In this document: positions 1 through 10,149 of the stretch, in pieces
How the letters are laid out: every line of letters begins with the position of its first letter
How positions within the stretch are numbered: the stretch's first letter is position 1
NCBI GenBank assembly: GCA_913045225.1
Contig: CAJWPC010000003.1
Location: 94,705 to 158,704 of the forward strand
Length of the DNA: 64,000 bases
From: an uncultured Rhodobiaceae bacterium
GTDB lineage: Bacteria > Pseudomonadota > Alphaproteobacteria > Rhizobiales > TMED25
Direction: 5' to 3'
Notes under the pieces: model-generated
Told to the model about the DNA's origin: nothing
The model's input: only the letters and a program-made list of their open reading frames with translations
Database searches by the model: none
Position numbers and translations under genes: made by a program

Positions 1-1740
<1,740 letters not shown>

Positions 1741-1756
1741 TTATTAACCAATCAAC

Positions 1757-2950
1757 TTACAGTTCAATGTACCCCATCTTGAAACTGTGCATTCTAACCG
1801 ACTTATCTTTTTGTATATGAACTAATTCACCAGTCTGAATGCCAGCCTTGTGGTCATTCGTTATGACATTAGGCTGAATAACAACCGTCATATTTTCTTT
1901 AAATTTGAATCCCTCATAACTACTTGCCGGACGGCTTTTTGTCCCGAGTACTGGGTCTAAATAGCCACCCCCATAACCATGAATTAAGTCATCCCAAATT
2001 GAAAAACTACCATCTTCAATTTTTGATGAGACTGCATTAATTTCTTCAATTGTAGTCCCATCTTTCAGAATTGAAAAAATTGTACTGAAGACCTCATCGC
2101 CCACAGCGTGTAACTCATTATATAGTGGAGTCATTTTCTTAAAGCCGATAGTTCTAAGCACTTGTCCAGGATAATTCCAAAAGTGGGAGCTTATCTCAGT
2201 CGTAATTATATCATTTTTTGTAATATTTTTATTTGATGTATATTGATACGGAACACAATTTTCTGGATTATCCATATCGGTGATTCCAAAGAAATTGATT
2301 ATTTTGTGACCTCCATGCTTTAAATAACCGCACTGCGTTATCTGAGACATCTCGTGTTCATTGAGGCCCGGCTTTAAGTTTGAGACAATATTATTTATAC
2401 CCTCGTCTGTGAGTGCAGAAGCAATTTTCATCCAAGATATTTCCTCATTACTTTTTATTGATCTCATCAAATTATAGTCTTTGGAGATATCTATGACTCT
2501 TATATTTTTTTGCTGAAGCTGGGTTATATAGCTGTATGGTAATCTCCCAATTATTCCTATGGTATTATTTTGACCGAGGTCATTTATCATTTCAGGTAAT
2601 ATTTTATTTGCGAGCTGTCTTTGCCCCCAAAATAGTTTTGTTCTATTATTGATAAGCTTCTCAGCCATTGGGAGGTGATTGTAATGTTCTACGTACAAAT
2701 TTAAATTTTCATTTTCTCTAATCTCAACAAGAGCTTCTTGTGTTGTATGCCATCCAGTAAAATATTGTACAGCATTACCTGAGCCAAGTGCTTCATATAT
2801 GATAACTTTATCTAATTTTTTTTGTTTGATGACAGTCTCAATAAGGGAAAATCTTCTTTGATATTCTGCCTCACTAAAAACAGGGTATTTCTCTTTTAAA
2901 ATTGCTTTACATGTATCATTAAGATCATTAATGAATTGAGCATTATTCAT
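1757..2950 (-). CDS. M24 (creatinase/prolidase fold) family protein, probably metal-free
   Basis: A 397-residue protein with the two-domain layout of creatinase and Xaa-Pro peptidases: an N-terminal creatinase-like half (about 1-160) and a C-terminal pita-bread half (about 165-397). Aligning the pita-bread motifs by eye, the five metal ligands of M24 peptidases are mostly changed: the first Asp is Glu252, the second is Gln263, His324 remains (IHGYGGGY), the IEPG Glu is Gln359, and a Glu remains at 375. Creatinase also works without metal, so this may be a C-N hydrolase of a small amidine or amide, or a non-peptidase. It is followed 41 bp upstream by the SMP-30 gene on the same strand, suggesting one transcript. 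The substrate is unknown. Confidence 0.75.
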   Translation of the reverse strand: MNNAQFINDLNDTCKAILKEKYPVFSEAEYQRRFSLIETVIKQKKLDKVIIYEALGSGNAVQYFTGWHTTQEALVEIRENENLNLYVEHYNHLPMAEKLINNRTKLFWGQRQLANKILPEMINDLGQNNTIGIIGRLPYSYITQLQQKNIRVIDISKDYNLMRSIKSNEEISWMKIASALTDEGINNIVSNLKPGLNEHEMSQITQCGYLKHGGHKIINFFGITDMDNPENCVPYQYTSNKNITKNDIITTEISSHFWNYPGQVLRTIGFKKMTPLYNELHAVGDEVFSTIFSILKDGTTIEEINAVSSKIEDGSFSIWDDLIHGYGGGYLDPVLGTKSRPASSYEGFKFKENMTVVIQPNVITNDHKAGIQTGELVHIQKDKSVRMHSFKMGYIEL

Positions 2951-2991
2951 AATTACACCAATATATCCCTATCAATATTTTAAAACTCTAA

Positions 2992-3912
2992 CTAGGATAA
3001 TCCATATAAAAGTTTGCCCGCAACCGGTAATGAAGCCCTCATTATCCTTCCATTCATTGAGTCGGTTATATAGAGCGTTTTTCTATCTGGACCACCAAAT
3101 GCCGTATTTGTCATCAAACTATGATTATCCGTATAAATAAGGTGTGTTGGCAGACAATTACTATCAAATCTCCAAACACCAACCCCTAAGTGATTTATAA
3201 TCATTCCGTCTTCGGAGTCCATTTCAAGTCCATCTGGTCCAGCATGCCCCCCAGATAACTGTATTGCAACACCGCTTTTGCTCACACTGTTATCTGCCAT
3301 TAGAGGCAGTCGCCATATTTGTTGAGACCTTGTAATAGCTACATATACTTGATTTTCGGAATTATTCACCGTTATACCATTTGGGCTCGGTGCGTTTGTC
3401 ACAAGTTTATGTAATTCACCACTTGCAGTTAGCCTAAATACCCTACCGGTTGGATCTATTATTCCCGTCTGACCTTGGTCAGTAAAATATAGATCTCCGT
3501 TTGATGTAAAGTGAAGATCATTTAGGCCTTTAAATCCCTCTGAATACATAGTCTCTATTATTGGCTCAATCGATCCTGAGTTTACGTCTAATTTCATTAA
3601 GCCTTGTTTATAGCAGGCAATATAAGCGGAGCCATCTTTATGGAATTTTAATCCGTTTGGCCAACCATCATATTCACAAACAATATCCCATTCACCGTCT
3701 GGAGATATCTTAAAAATTCTACCGAAAGGAATATCTGTTACATACAAATTACCCTTTCTGTCAAAAGAGGGGCCTTCAAGAAATTGATTCACTTTTGCAC
3801 CTTGTCTATTTGGGTTTGACCACGCCGTTTGTCTTGTATCCCTGTATTTTTCTGGTAGTTCAGTGAATACCTCAGCTTTTATAAGTTCTGGTTGATTAAA
3901 AGGATTTAGCAT
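2992..3912 (-). CDS. SMP-30/gluconolactonase/LRE family lactonase
   Basis: A 306-residue six-bladed beta-propeller of the SMP-30/gluconolactonase family, expected to hydrolyse a sugar or aromatic lactone using one divalent metal. Repeated blade motifs are visible: GPSFDRKGNLYVTD (about 48-61), GWPNGLKF, GLNDLHFTSNGDLYFTDQG (about 129-147), PNGITVN and GPDGLEMD; the Asn and Asp in these loops are the usual metal ligands. No signal peptide is visible, so it is probably cytoplasmic. The ATG at 3912 is preceded by GAGGA at good spacing. It is divergent from the VOC/CoA gene cluster, and its lactonase activity could feed that pathway; this is inference from position. Confidence 0.85.
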   Translation of the reverse strand: MLNPFNQPELIKAEVFTELPEKYRDTRQTAWSNPNRQGAKVNQFLEGPSFDRKGNLYVTDIPFGRIFKISPDGEWDIVCEYDGWPNGLKFHKDGSAYIACYKQGLMKLDVNSGSIEPIIETMYSEGFKGLNDLHFTSNGDLYFTDQGQTGIIDPTGRVFRLTASGELHKLVTNAPSPNGITVNNSENQVYVAITRSQQIWRLPLMADNSVSKSGVAIQLSGGHAGPDGLEMDSEDGMIINHLGVGVWRFDSNCLPTHLIYTDNHSLMTNTAFGGPDRKTLYITDSMNGRIMRASLPVAGKLLYGLS

Positions 3913-3936
3913 TGAATTTCCTCACAGTAAGTTATC

Positions 3937-3966
3937 TTGAGTTGAACATATAAAGTACCATATAAA
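3937..3966 (+). promoter_or_regulatory. Candidate sigma-70 promoter for the CoA-ester cluster
   Basis: TTGAGT at 3937-3942 and TATAAA at 3961-3966 are separated by 18 bases in the 125-bp divergent spacer between the lactonase gene and the VOC gene. This would give a leader of about 65 nt before the start at 4038. The spacer is very AT-rich, so chance matches are likely. Confidence 0.3.
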
Positions 3967-4037
3967 ATATTTTTCATTAAACATAGATTTTTTTTTATTC
4001 ATATATTAAATAGTATAGATAATTATTTTTATTTTTT

Positions 4038-4487
4038 ATGTATAAAATTATGAGTAATGATGAGATTGAGATGGATCATTCCAATTTTAGCGTAGACCAT
4101 ATTGCACATGCAGTTCCTAATATTGAAGATGCGATAGGTCAATATAAAACAGTTTTTGGCGCTAAAGTATCTGATATCAAAATAATAGAAAAGCAAGACA
4201 TCAAGATTGCGATTGTATCTTTTGCAAATTTAAAGATTGAGCTCATGGAACCCTTGAGTGATAAATCCCCGATCGCTAATTATTTACGAAAAAATCCAAA
4301 AGGTGGATTACACCATTATTGTCTTGCCGTCGGGGATCTCAACCAGGCGTATGGAGACCAAAAAGAAAAGAAAATAAATATCTTATCAGAACCAACAACA
4401 GGTTATCATGGAAGAAATTTATATTTTATTCACCCAAGTGAGGTTTGCGGTGCACTGATTGAGGTTGAAGAGCATGAAAAAGAATGA
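4038..4487 (+). CDS. Methylmalonyl-CoA epimerase-like VOC (glyoxalase-fold) protein
   Basis: 149 residues in the vicinal oxygen chelate fold with the signature of methylmalonyl-CoA epimerases: VDHIAHAVPNIEDAI (about 19-33), KIELMEP (66-72), NPKGGLHHYCLAV (86-98) and ALIEVEE (139-145). The metal-binding positions His21, Glu68, His92 and Glu142 can be lined up. Such enzymes shift a proton next to a CoA thioester. No methylmalonyl-CoA mutase is in the window, so a related epimerase or isomerase role in this cluster is as likely as the propionate pathway. In-frame ATGs at 4038, 4050 and 4071 are all possible; none has a clear ribosome binding site, and 4071 would still keep the whole fold. Confidence 0.8.
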   Translation: MYKIMSNDEIEMDHSNFSVDHIAHAVPNIEDAIGQYKTVFGAKVSDIKIIEKQDIKIAIVSFANLKIELMEPLSDKSPIANYLRKNPKGGLHHYCLAVGDLNQAYGDQKEKKINILSEPTTGYHGRNLYFIHPSEVCGALIEVEEHEKE

Positions 4488-4532
4488 TAATTTTCATTTG
4501 TCAAAAATTTAATAAAATTAGCAGAGGTAAAA

Positions 4533-5399
4533 ATGTCAAAAGCTGGTGGTGAATATAAAGAAGTATTATTTGAAATTAGAAACAAAGTTGCATGGATTTC
4601 AATAAATAGACCTGAAGTAAGAAACGCATTCCGTGAGCAGACTCTGGATGAGTTAACTGACGCTGTTCTATCTACGCGTAACGATCCATCAATCGTGTGT
4701 GTTGTGATTAATGGGGTCGGTGATAAGGCTTTCTCCGCAGGTGGTGATTTTCATGCAATGATGAGATTAGATTGGATCAACGCAGCGCACTGGAATGACC
4801 GCATGTTAGCGCTAGCAATGGCTATTAGAGGCCTACCAATACCAGTAGTTGCATCTGTTCATGGCTACTGCATGGGTGGTGGTCACGAGCTTGCACTATG
4901 GTGTGATTTGGTTATTGCTGCGGATGACGCAATATTTGGCCAAAGCGGTGCAGTAGTAGGGGCTTGTCCTACTGTTGGGGCAACTCAATATCTTCCACAA
5001 CTAATTGGGTCAAGGTTAGCAAAAGAAATGATTTTTATGGCGAGACGATTCACTGCAGAAGAAGCTGTAAGCATCGGATTAATCAATAAAGTGGTTCCAA
5101 AAGATAAGTTAGACGAAGAAACCCAAAAGTGGTGCGAGGGGCTTATTGAGAGAAGCGGTCAGACCATAAGACAGACAAAGAAATCACTCAATCATGACTC
5201 TGATACATTATATGCAAGTTGGCAGCATGGTATGGAACTTCTCGCTCATGTGTGGGGTTCTGAAGAGTCTCTTGAAGGTATGAATGCATTTCTCGAAAAA
5301 AGGAAACCCGACTTTCAGCAGTTCCGTGAAAGAAGAAAAGAAAATGTTGAGGCATATCTTGATGGACTTGATAATGATGAAAACGAAAGACCTAACTAG
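4533..5399 (+). CDS. Enoyl-CoA hydratase/isomerase family protein, MenB/BadI-like
   Basis: A 288-residue crotonase-superfamily protein that would act on a CoA ester. The oxyanion-hole segments are AFSAGGD (66-72) and MGGGHELALWCD (114-125). Glu119 sits where crotonase has its first catalytic Glu, but the second one (FGQPE in hydratases) is FGQSG here. That feature, the AIFGQSGAVVG region and the C-terminal FLEKRKPDF motif resemble the MenB and BadI branch (ring closing and ring opening) more than fatty-acid hydratases. The start at 4533 follows AGAGG. It lies 45 bp after the VOC gene and 17 bp before the CaiB-type gene, so it is almost surely cotranscribed. Confidence 0.85.
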   Translation: MSKAGGEYKEVLFEIRNKVAWISINRPEVRNAFREQTLDELTDAVLSTRNDPSIVCVVINGVGDKAFSAGGDFHAMMRLDWINAAHWNDRMLALAMAIRGLPIPVVASVHGYCMGGGHELALWCDLVIAADDAIFGQSGAVVGACPTVGATQYLPQLIGSRLAKEMIFMARRFTAEEAVSIGLINKVVPKDKLDEETQKWCEGLIERSGQTIRQTKKSLNHDSDTLYASWQHGMELLAHVWGSEESLEGMNAFLEKRKPDFQQFRERRKENVEAYLDGLDNDENERPN

Positions 5400-5416
5400 C
5401 GAAAAAAGGACAATTT

Positions 5417-6616
5417 ATGGCTAAAAAAGAACAGGGCCCTCTAACTGGCATTAAGGTGCTAGACTTAAGCAGAATATTGGCGGGCCCATTTTGTACTATG
5501 AATCTTGGAGATATGGGTGCAGAAATCATCAAGATTGAGCAACCCGGAAAAGGTGATGACACAAGAGCGTGGGGCCCTCCATTTGCAGGGAGCGAAGCTG
5601 CATATTTCCTCGGTATTAACAGAAACAAGAAAAGTGTGACATTAAACTTAAAATCTGAGGAAGGTATCGACATCCTAAAACGACTACTCAAGGAAGCTGA
5701 CGTTCTGATAGAAAATTTTAAGTATGGGACAATGGATAGCTATGGGATCAGTGACGAATGGAGAGAGAAAGAAGCACCTCGGCTCATACATTGCCAGATT
5801 ACAGGATATGGTGGTAGAGGTCCAAGAGGTAAAAGACCAGGGTATGACTTTCTGCTTCAAGCTGAAAGTGGGCTAATGAGTATCACAGGTGAAGAAAATG
5901 GAGAACCAATGAAAGTTGGTGTTGCATTAGTCGATATATGTACAGGGATGAATGCAACAATATCTATTTTGGGAGCATTAAATTCCAGATACAACACTGG
6001 TAAAGGGCAAAAAGTAGAGACCAGCTTATACACAACCAGCATTTCGATGTTAGTTAATGTTGCGGCGAATCATCTTGTTAGCGGTAAGCCAGCAAGACGA
6101 TTTGGAAATGGGCACCCAAATATCGTGCCCTACAGGACTTTTGAGGCGAAAGATGGTAGTATTGCTATCGCTGTTGGAAATGATGCTCAGTTTGCAAAAT
6201 TTGCCGCATGTTTGAACAAAGAAGAGTGGGCAACAGATACAAGGTTCACTAAAAATGCTGATCGAGTAATAAACAGACAATTAATCGATCAAGAAATACA
6301 AAATGTTATTGCAAACAAAACAGTTACAGAATGGCTTGAGAAGTTATTGAGTTCAGACATACCTGCAAGTGCTGTGAATTCTGTTGAAAGTGCACTGGCA
6401 GATGAACAGACTATAGCCAATGACATGGTCGTAAATATAGAACATTCAGAAGCCGGAACACTCAAGATGTTGGGTGTCCCATATAAATTTTCTGATACAC
6501 CAGCTCAGATAGATAAAGCGCCACCACTTCTTGGAGAAGATAATAATGATGTCTTAGCCTCCCTTGGATACGACGAAGAGTATATAAAAGACCTTCATAC
6601 AAAGAACGTTATTTAA
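5417..6616 (+). CDS. CaiB/BaiF (class III) CoA-transferase, SUGCT-like
   Basis: A 399-residue class III CoA-transferase that moves CoA between carboxylic acids through an aspartyl-CoA anhydride. It has the N-terminal Rossmann segment LDLSRILAGPFCTMNLGDMG (about 15-34), the GDDTRAWGPP motif (46-55), and the catalytic Asp144 in PGYDFLLQAESGLM. The C-terminal half closes with PPLLGE. Overall wording is close to succinate/hydroxymethylglutarate CoA-transferase (SUGCT), so a dicarboxylate acceptor is plausible; this is recall, not a search. An AAAGGA site precedes the ATG. It sits between the crotonase and the two-subunit CoA-transferase. Confidence 0.9.
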   Translation: MAKKEQGPLTGIKVLDLSRILAGPFCTMNLGDMGAEIIKIEQPGKGDDTRAWGPPFAGSEAAYFLGINRNKKSVTLNLKSEEGIDILKRLLKEADVLIENFKYGTMDSYGISDEWREKEAPRLIHCQITGYGGRGPRGKRPGYDFLLQAESGLMSITGEENGEPMKVGVALVDICTGMNATISILGALNSRYNTGKGQKVETSLYTTSISMLVNVAANHLVSGKPARRFGNGHPNIVPYRTFEAKDGSIAIAVGNDAQFAKFAACLNKEEWATDTRFTKNADRVINRQLIDQEIQNVIANKTVTEWLEKLLSSDIPASAVNSVESALADEQTIANDMVVNIEHSEAGTLKMLGVPYKFSDTPAQIDKAPPLLGEDNNDVLASLGYDEEYIKDLHTKNVI

Positions 6617-6629
6617 AAATCAAATTTTT

Positions 6630-7523
6630 ATGATTGATAAAACTTCAACAGTACAAGACGCAATAAAGAATAATGTAAATGCTGGAGATAATATATTTAT
6701 TGGTGGCTTTGGTCACTTAATACCATTTTATCTATCCCATGAGCTAATTCGTCAAAAAATACTAGATTTAACCATTTGCCGATCGGGAGCCGATATTTTA
6801 TTTGACCAATTAATAGCATCTGAAATTGTAAAAAAAGTAATCTTTGGTTATGTTGGAAATCCAACTGTTGGCCTGTCTCACTCATTCAGTAGAGCATACA
6901 AAAAAAAATCAATAGAAATTGAAGAGTGGACAAACCAGTCGATCATAATGAGATTACATGCAGCAAGGATGGGTGTTAGTTTTATCCCATCAAAGATTCT
7001 TCAGATTGGGGATAAGCCAAGTAATATCAGTCATCTAAAACAAGTTACATGTCCATACACAGATCATAAATTTTCAGCGATTCCTGCACTAAAGCCTGAC
7101 ATTGCACTCATACACGCACAATGTGCTGATAAGTACGGAAACATTCAAATGTGGGGTATTGATGGTGACACTGTTGAAGGGGCACTGGCATCAGATAAGA
7201 TTATTGTCAGTGTAGAAAAAATTATTAGTAATTCAAAGATAAAAGAGGCACCAGAAAAAACAGTTATACCATCACACAGAGTTTCGAACATTATTGAACT
7301 TCCATGGGGTGCATACCCATCATACGTTTCGGGCTTTTATTCGAGGGATGATGATCATTATATCGAATATGATACAACATCAAGAGATGAGGATAAACTA
7401 TCTAGCTACCTTAAAAATTGGGTTCATGATGCTAGAAATATACAAGAATATAAGAAGTTAATTGGAAGTACAAAAATCAAAGAGCTTGAAGAGGGTCTGT
7501 GTGGAGTAAAAAATGAAGATTGA
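6630..7523 (+). CDS. Class I CoA-transferase subunit A (GctA/IpdA-like)
   Basis: The 297-residue alpha subunit of a class I CoA-transferase family enzyme. The N-terminal GDNIFIGGFG segment (about 20-29) is the GxGGF-type CoA-binding loop. The middle has PALKPDIALIHAQCAD-type sequence followed by DKYGNIQMWG, as in glutaconate CoA-transferase alpha and IpdA. It starts 13 bp after the CaiB-type gene and overlaps subunit B by 11 bp, so the two subunits are translationally coupled. IpdAB, a ring-cleaving hydrolase pair built on the same fold, is the main alternative; see subunit B for the deciding residue. Confidence 0.85.
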   Translation: MIDKTSTVQDAIKNNVNAGDNIFIGGFGHLIPFYLSHELIRQKILDLTICRSGADILFDQLIASEIVKKVIFGYVGNPTVGLSHSFSRAYKKKSIEIEEWTNQSIIMRLHAARMGVSFIPSKILQIGDKPSNISHLKQVTCPYTDHKFSAIPALKPDIALIHAQCADKYGNIQMWGIDGDTVEGALASDKIIVSVEKIISNSKIKEAPEKTVIPSHRVSNIIELPWGAYPSYVSGFYSRDDDHYIEYDTTSRDEDKLSSYLKNWVHDARNIQEYKKLIGSTKIKELEEGLCGVKNED

Positions 7524-8253
7524 CTATACAGAATATAGCCCTAATCAGAGGATTGCAATAATCGCAGCATCCGAACTTGTGGGGTATAAGTCCTGTTTTG
7601 TCGGAATTGGTATCCCATCGGACGCAGCATGCTTGGCAAAACTCAGTGTCGAACCAGAGCTCAATCTTATTTATGAGTCAGGCGCAATCGGCGCTCTACC
7701 GCTGTCTAAATCTTATTCAACTGGTAGTCCATCAATCGCACATGGTGCAGATATGATAACAGATAGTCTCTCCGTGTTTTCAGATTTGCAGGCCGGTAGA
7801 ATAGATGTTGGTTTACTATCTGCAGCACAAATCGATAAATTTGGAAACTTAAATTCAACCGTTATTGGAGACTATGATGAACCAAAAATAAGGATGGTCG
7901 GGTCGGGTGGAGCGCATGATATTGCATGTTTAATACCAAATTTAATTGTTCTGATGCCCCATGATCCGAGGCGGTTTGTTGACACTGTTGATTTTGCAAC
8001 GAGCCCGGGCTCTGGAAGGGATATTAAGAAAATTAGAGACCAGTTAAATTTGCCAGAAGGTCCCTCAATTCTTATAACAGATAAAGCGAAATTTATTATG
8101 TCGGACGAAGGTTGGTTGCTGCATAGTATACTTGATAGTTTTACTTTTGCGCAGGCAACTGAAGGATTACCATGGTCTTTAAAACCTCCTATTTCCGGTC
8201 CAATTGAGACAGATCCAGCAATAATTTCTGCATTGGCGCAAATCAATTATTAA
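7513..8253 (+). CDS. Class I CoA-transferase subunit B (GctB-like)
   Basis: The 246-residue beta subunit, which carries the catalytic carboxylate in this family. Glu55 in NLIYESGAIGA sits at the position of the glutamate that becomes the CoA thioester in GctB-type transferases. In IpdB, as I recall, that position is not Glu, which favours a true transferase here. Other family segments are GIGIPSDAACLAK (31-43), GHGAD-type SIAHGADMITD, and IDKFGNLNST. The gene overlaps subunit A by 11 bp. Its 3' end overlaps the convergent aminotransferase by 11 bp. The substrate is unknown; a C5-C6 dicarboxylate or a ring-derived acid fits the neighbours. Confidence 0.88.
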   Translation: MKIDYTEYSPNQRIAIIAASELVGYKSCFVGIGIPSDAACLAKLSVEPELNLIYESGAIGALPLSKSYSTGSPSIAHGADMITDSLSVFSDLQAGRIDVGLLSAAQIDKFGNLNSTVIGDYDEPKIRMVGSGGAHDIACLIPNLIVLMPHDPRRFVDTVDFATSPGSGRDIKKIRDQLNLPEGPSILITDKAKFIMSDEGWLLHSILDSFTFAQATEGLPWSLKPPISGPIETDPAIISALAQINY

Positions 8254-9613
8254 CTACTTCATTTACACTTTGAAGAGTTACATCGAGTATAGTGTCAATT
8301 TCATTATTACTGATACAGAAAGCAGGTGCGAAACCAATTGTATCACCTGCTGGCATTGCTCGAGCTAAAACACCATTTTTTGCCATCCTCGTTACTATCT
8401 CTTGAGATAATTGTCCCTGTTTTTCAAAAAATTTCCTATTTTTTTTATCTTTAACAAGCTCAATAGCAGATAGTAACCCAATCCCCCTTACATCACCTAT
8501 TTGAGGGTGATCTTGAAATTTCTCCTTTAGTTTGAAATTAAAGTATTCGGATATATTTTTACCTTTTTTAATAAGTTGATGATTATCTATGTGATTTAAA
8601 TTCGCAACTCCAGCTGCGCAAGATATTGGGTGGGCAGAATAAGTTGAGCCATGTGTCCAAACACCGTATTTATCAGTTGCATCCCTGATTACATTGGATA
8701 TTTTTTCTGATAATATAGACCCTGATAGGGGAGAGTATGCCGAAGTAATTCCTTTGGCGACAGTGATCATATCAGCTTCGATTCCAAAATAATCAACACC
8801 AAACATTTTTCCTAATCTGCCGAAGCCGGTCACAACCTCATCTGATATAAGCGCAACATCATATTTCTCTAAGACATTTCTAATTCTTGGCCAGTAATTC
8901 TGCGGTGGAGGTACCAGTCCACCATTTCCAATAACAGGCTCAGCAATGAACCCAGCTACAGTATCTGGATTTTCTTTTAAAATTAGCTCTTCGAGCTGGT
9001 CAGCGCAGAATTGGGAATATTCATCTTCTGTTTGATCTAGATCAGCTCTGTGGAAATAAAATGCAGGCTCCGTATGAAGTATTCCCTCGATAGGTAGATC
9101 GTAATTGGTATGATATGTTTTTATACCTGTGAGGCTACCTGTAAAAATACTTGCTCCGTGATATCCACCCCTCCTCGATATTATTTTCTTTTTCTTCGTG
9201 TGACCGATAAGATTGTTGTAATACCACAATAATTTTATATTAGTGTCATTAGCGTCAGAGCCAGATAAACCAAAATATATTTTTTTCATGTTATTCGGTG
9301 CCCTCTCAATAACCATGTCAGATAATTTGATTGAAGCCTCAGTAGCATTTCCATAATAACAATGATAGTATGCAAGCTCTTCTGCTTGTTTTTTAATCGC
9401 GTCAATAATATCTGTACAGCCATAACCAACATTTACACAATACAGTCCAGAAAAAGCGTCTATGAATGAGTTACCTTGGGCATCTATTATCTCTACACCC
9501 TTTGCAGTTTTCATTATTCTATTATCGATTTCACCGCGTTCAAACTTTGCAAGATGAGTCATAGGGTGGATTAGATATTCTCTATCTATTTTTTCGTATT
9601 CGTTTAAATTCAT
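8243..9613 (-). CDS. Class III (omega) aminotransferase, PLP-dependent
   Basis: A 456-residue fold-type I aminotransferase of the class III family. Visible features are GSDANDTNIKL (cofactor phosphate site, about 118-128), YHGASIFTGSL (151-161), the EPVIGNGG motif (225-232), the Asp of LISDEVVTGFGR (about 255-266) that binds the PLP pyridine nitrogen, and the Schiff-base Lys287 in MITVAKGITSAY. The overall wording resembles the putrescine-, taurine- and beta-alanine-pyruvate aminotransferases, so a terminal amine donor and pyruvate acceptor are likely. It is convergent with the CoA-transferase genes and overlaps subunit B at the 3' end. It is a candidate upstream step producing an aldehyde or oxo-acid. 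Confidence 0.9.
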   Translation of the reverse strand: MNLNEYEKIDREYLIHPMTHLAKFERGEIDNRIMKTAKGVEIIDAQGNSFIDAFSGLYCVNVGYGCTDIIDAIKKQAEELAYYHCYYGNATEASIKLSDMVIERAPNNMKKIYFGLSGSDANDTNIKLLWYYNNLIGHTKKKKIISRRGGYHGASIFTGSLTGIKTYHTNYDLPIEGILHTEPAFYFHRADLDQTEDEYSQFCADQLEELILKENPDTVAGFIAEPVIGNGGLVPPPQNYWPRIRNVLEKYDVALISDEVVTGFGRLGKMFGVDYFGIEADMITVAKGITSAYSPLSGSILSEKISNVIRDATDKYGVWTHGSTYSAHPISCAAGVANLNHIDNHQLIKKGKNISEYFNFKLKEKFQDHPQIGDVRGIGLLSAIELVKDKKNRKFFEKQGQLSQEIVTRMAKNGVLARAMPAGDTIGFAPAFCISNNEIDTILDVTLQSVNEVVNN

Positions 9614-9702
9614 TGTTATGTTATTATTGTAGTGAAAATTACACCTTAATACGTATGTGTAAATCTTTCAATATTTGATAGAGAAATTAAAGGAATATGA
9701 TT

Positions 9703-10032
9703 ATGAGTTTTTTTGAAAAAATGAAGTTGGCAAGAGAAAATAAAGATCACCTTGCATTCGGTGAGTTGCTATCTGAAAATTATACATTTGTCAGACATCA
9801 GACTGGAACAACGATGAATAAAGAAGAAACCCTAGCAATGATTCAGGGGTTTTTTAACAGTGACGCTTTCAATGTTGAGAGTCACAGATGCGTTTATGAG
9901 AATGATGATATTCTTGTAGAACACATGTTAATAGCTTTCCCTGATAATACGAAAGAAGCTGTTTTGGCGGCATACACCAAAAAAGATGGGAAATTTATAC
10001 AATGTGAAACTGGAGCAACAAAGATTGAATAA
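9703..10032 (+). CDS. SnoaL-like/NTF2-fold domain protein
   Basis: A 109-residue protein with the pattern of the NTF2/SnoaL fold: an N-terminal helix (FFEKMKLARENKD), LLSENYTFVRHQTG, KEETLAMIQGFF, and the beta-strand run ILVEHMLIAF...AVLAAYTKKDGKF. Many relatives are small ketosteroid-isomerase-like enzymes or ligand-binding proteins, and function here is unknown. Two in-frame ATGs exist at 9697 and 9703. The AAAGGA at 9689-9694 is only 2 nt from the first but 8 nt from the second, so 9703 was chosen. It is divergent from the aminotransferase and is followed by the structured 3' region at 10038-10175. Confidence 0.65.
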   Translation: MSFFEKMKLARENKDHLAFGELLSENYTFVRHQTGTTMNKEETLAMIQGFFNSDAFNVESHRCVYENDDILVEHMLIAFPDNTKEAVLAAYTKKDGKFIQCETGATKIE

Positions 10033-10037
10033 GTGTA

Positions 10038-10135
10038 GTGTGGGTAAGTGAAATCAACCTTTAGGGATTAATAGGGATATGTTGATATAGTATGTAAGAT
10101 GAGGTTTGGTATTACTAACTATCATCTACCCACAC
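10038..10135 (+). ncRNA. Candidate structured RNA (three-way junction), 3' UTR or small RNA
   Basis: The spacer after the NTF2-fold gene folds by hand into a three-way junction. P1 is a perfect 9-bp helix of GTGTGGGTA (10038-10046) with TACCCACAC (10127-10135). P2 is ATCAAC (10053-10058) with GTTGAT (10081-10086). P3 is ATAGT (10087-10091) with ACTAT (10118-10122), continued by GTAA (10094-10097) with TTAC (10112-10115). P2 and P3 are directly adjacent, allowing coaxial stacking. The P2 loop has AGGGAT twice. A plus-strand terminator follows at 10150-10175. Both neighbouring genes end here, so this is not a 5' leader; a 3' UTR element or an independent small RNA is possible. No known RNA family is recognised. 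Confidence 0.3.
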
Positions 10136-10149
10136 GTAAAGAAAACGGT

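Noticed and set aside
7513-8253. IpdB (ring-cleaving hydrolase) as the name for CoA-transferase subunit B
   Set aside because: Glu55 is kept at the catalytic place of true CoA-transferases, so the hydrolase name was not used although the gene order is reminiscent.
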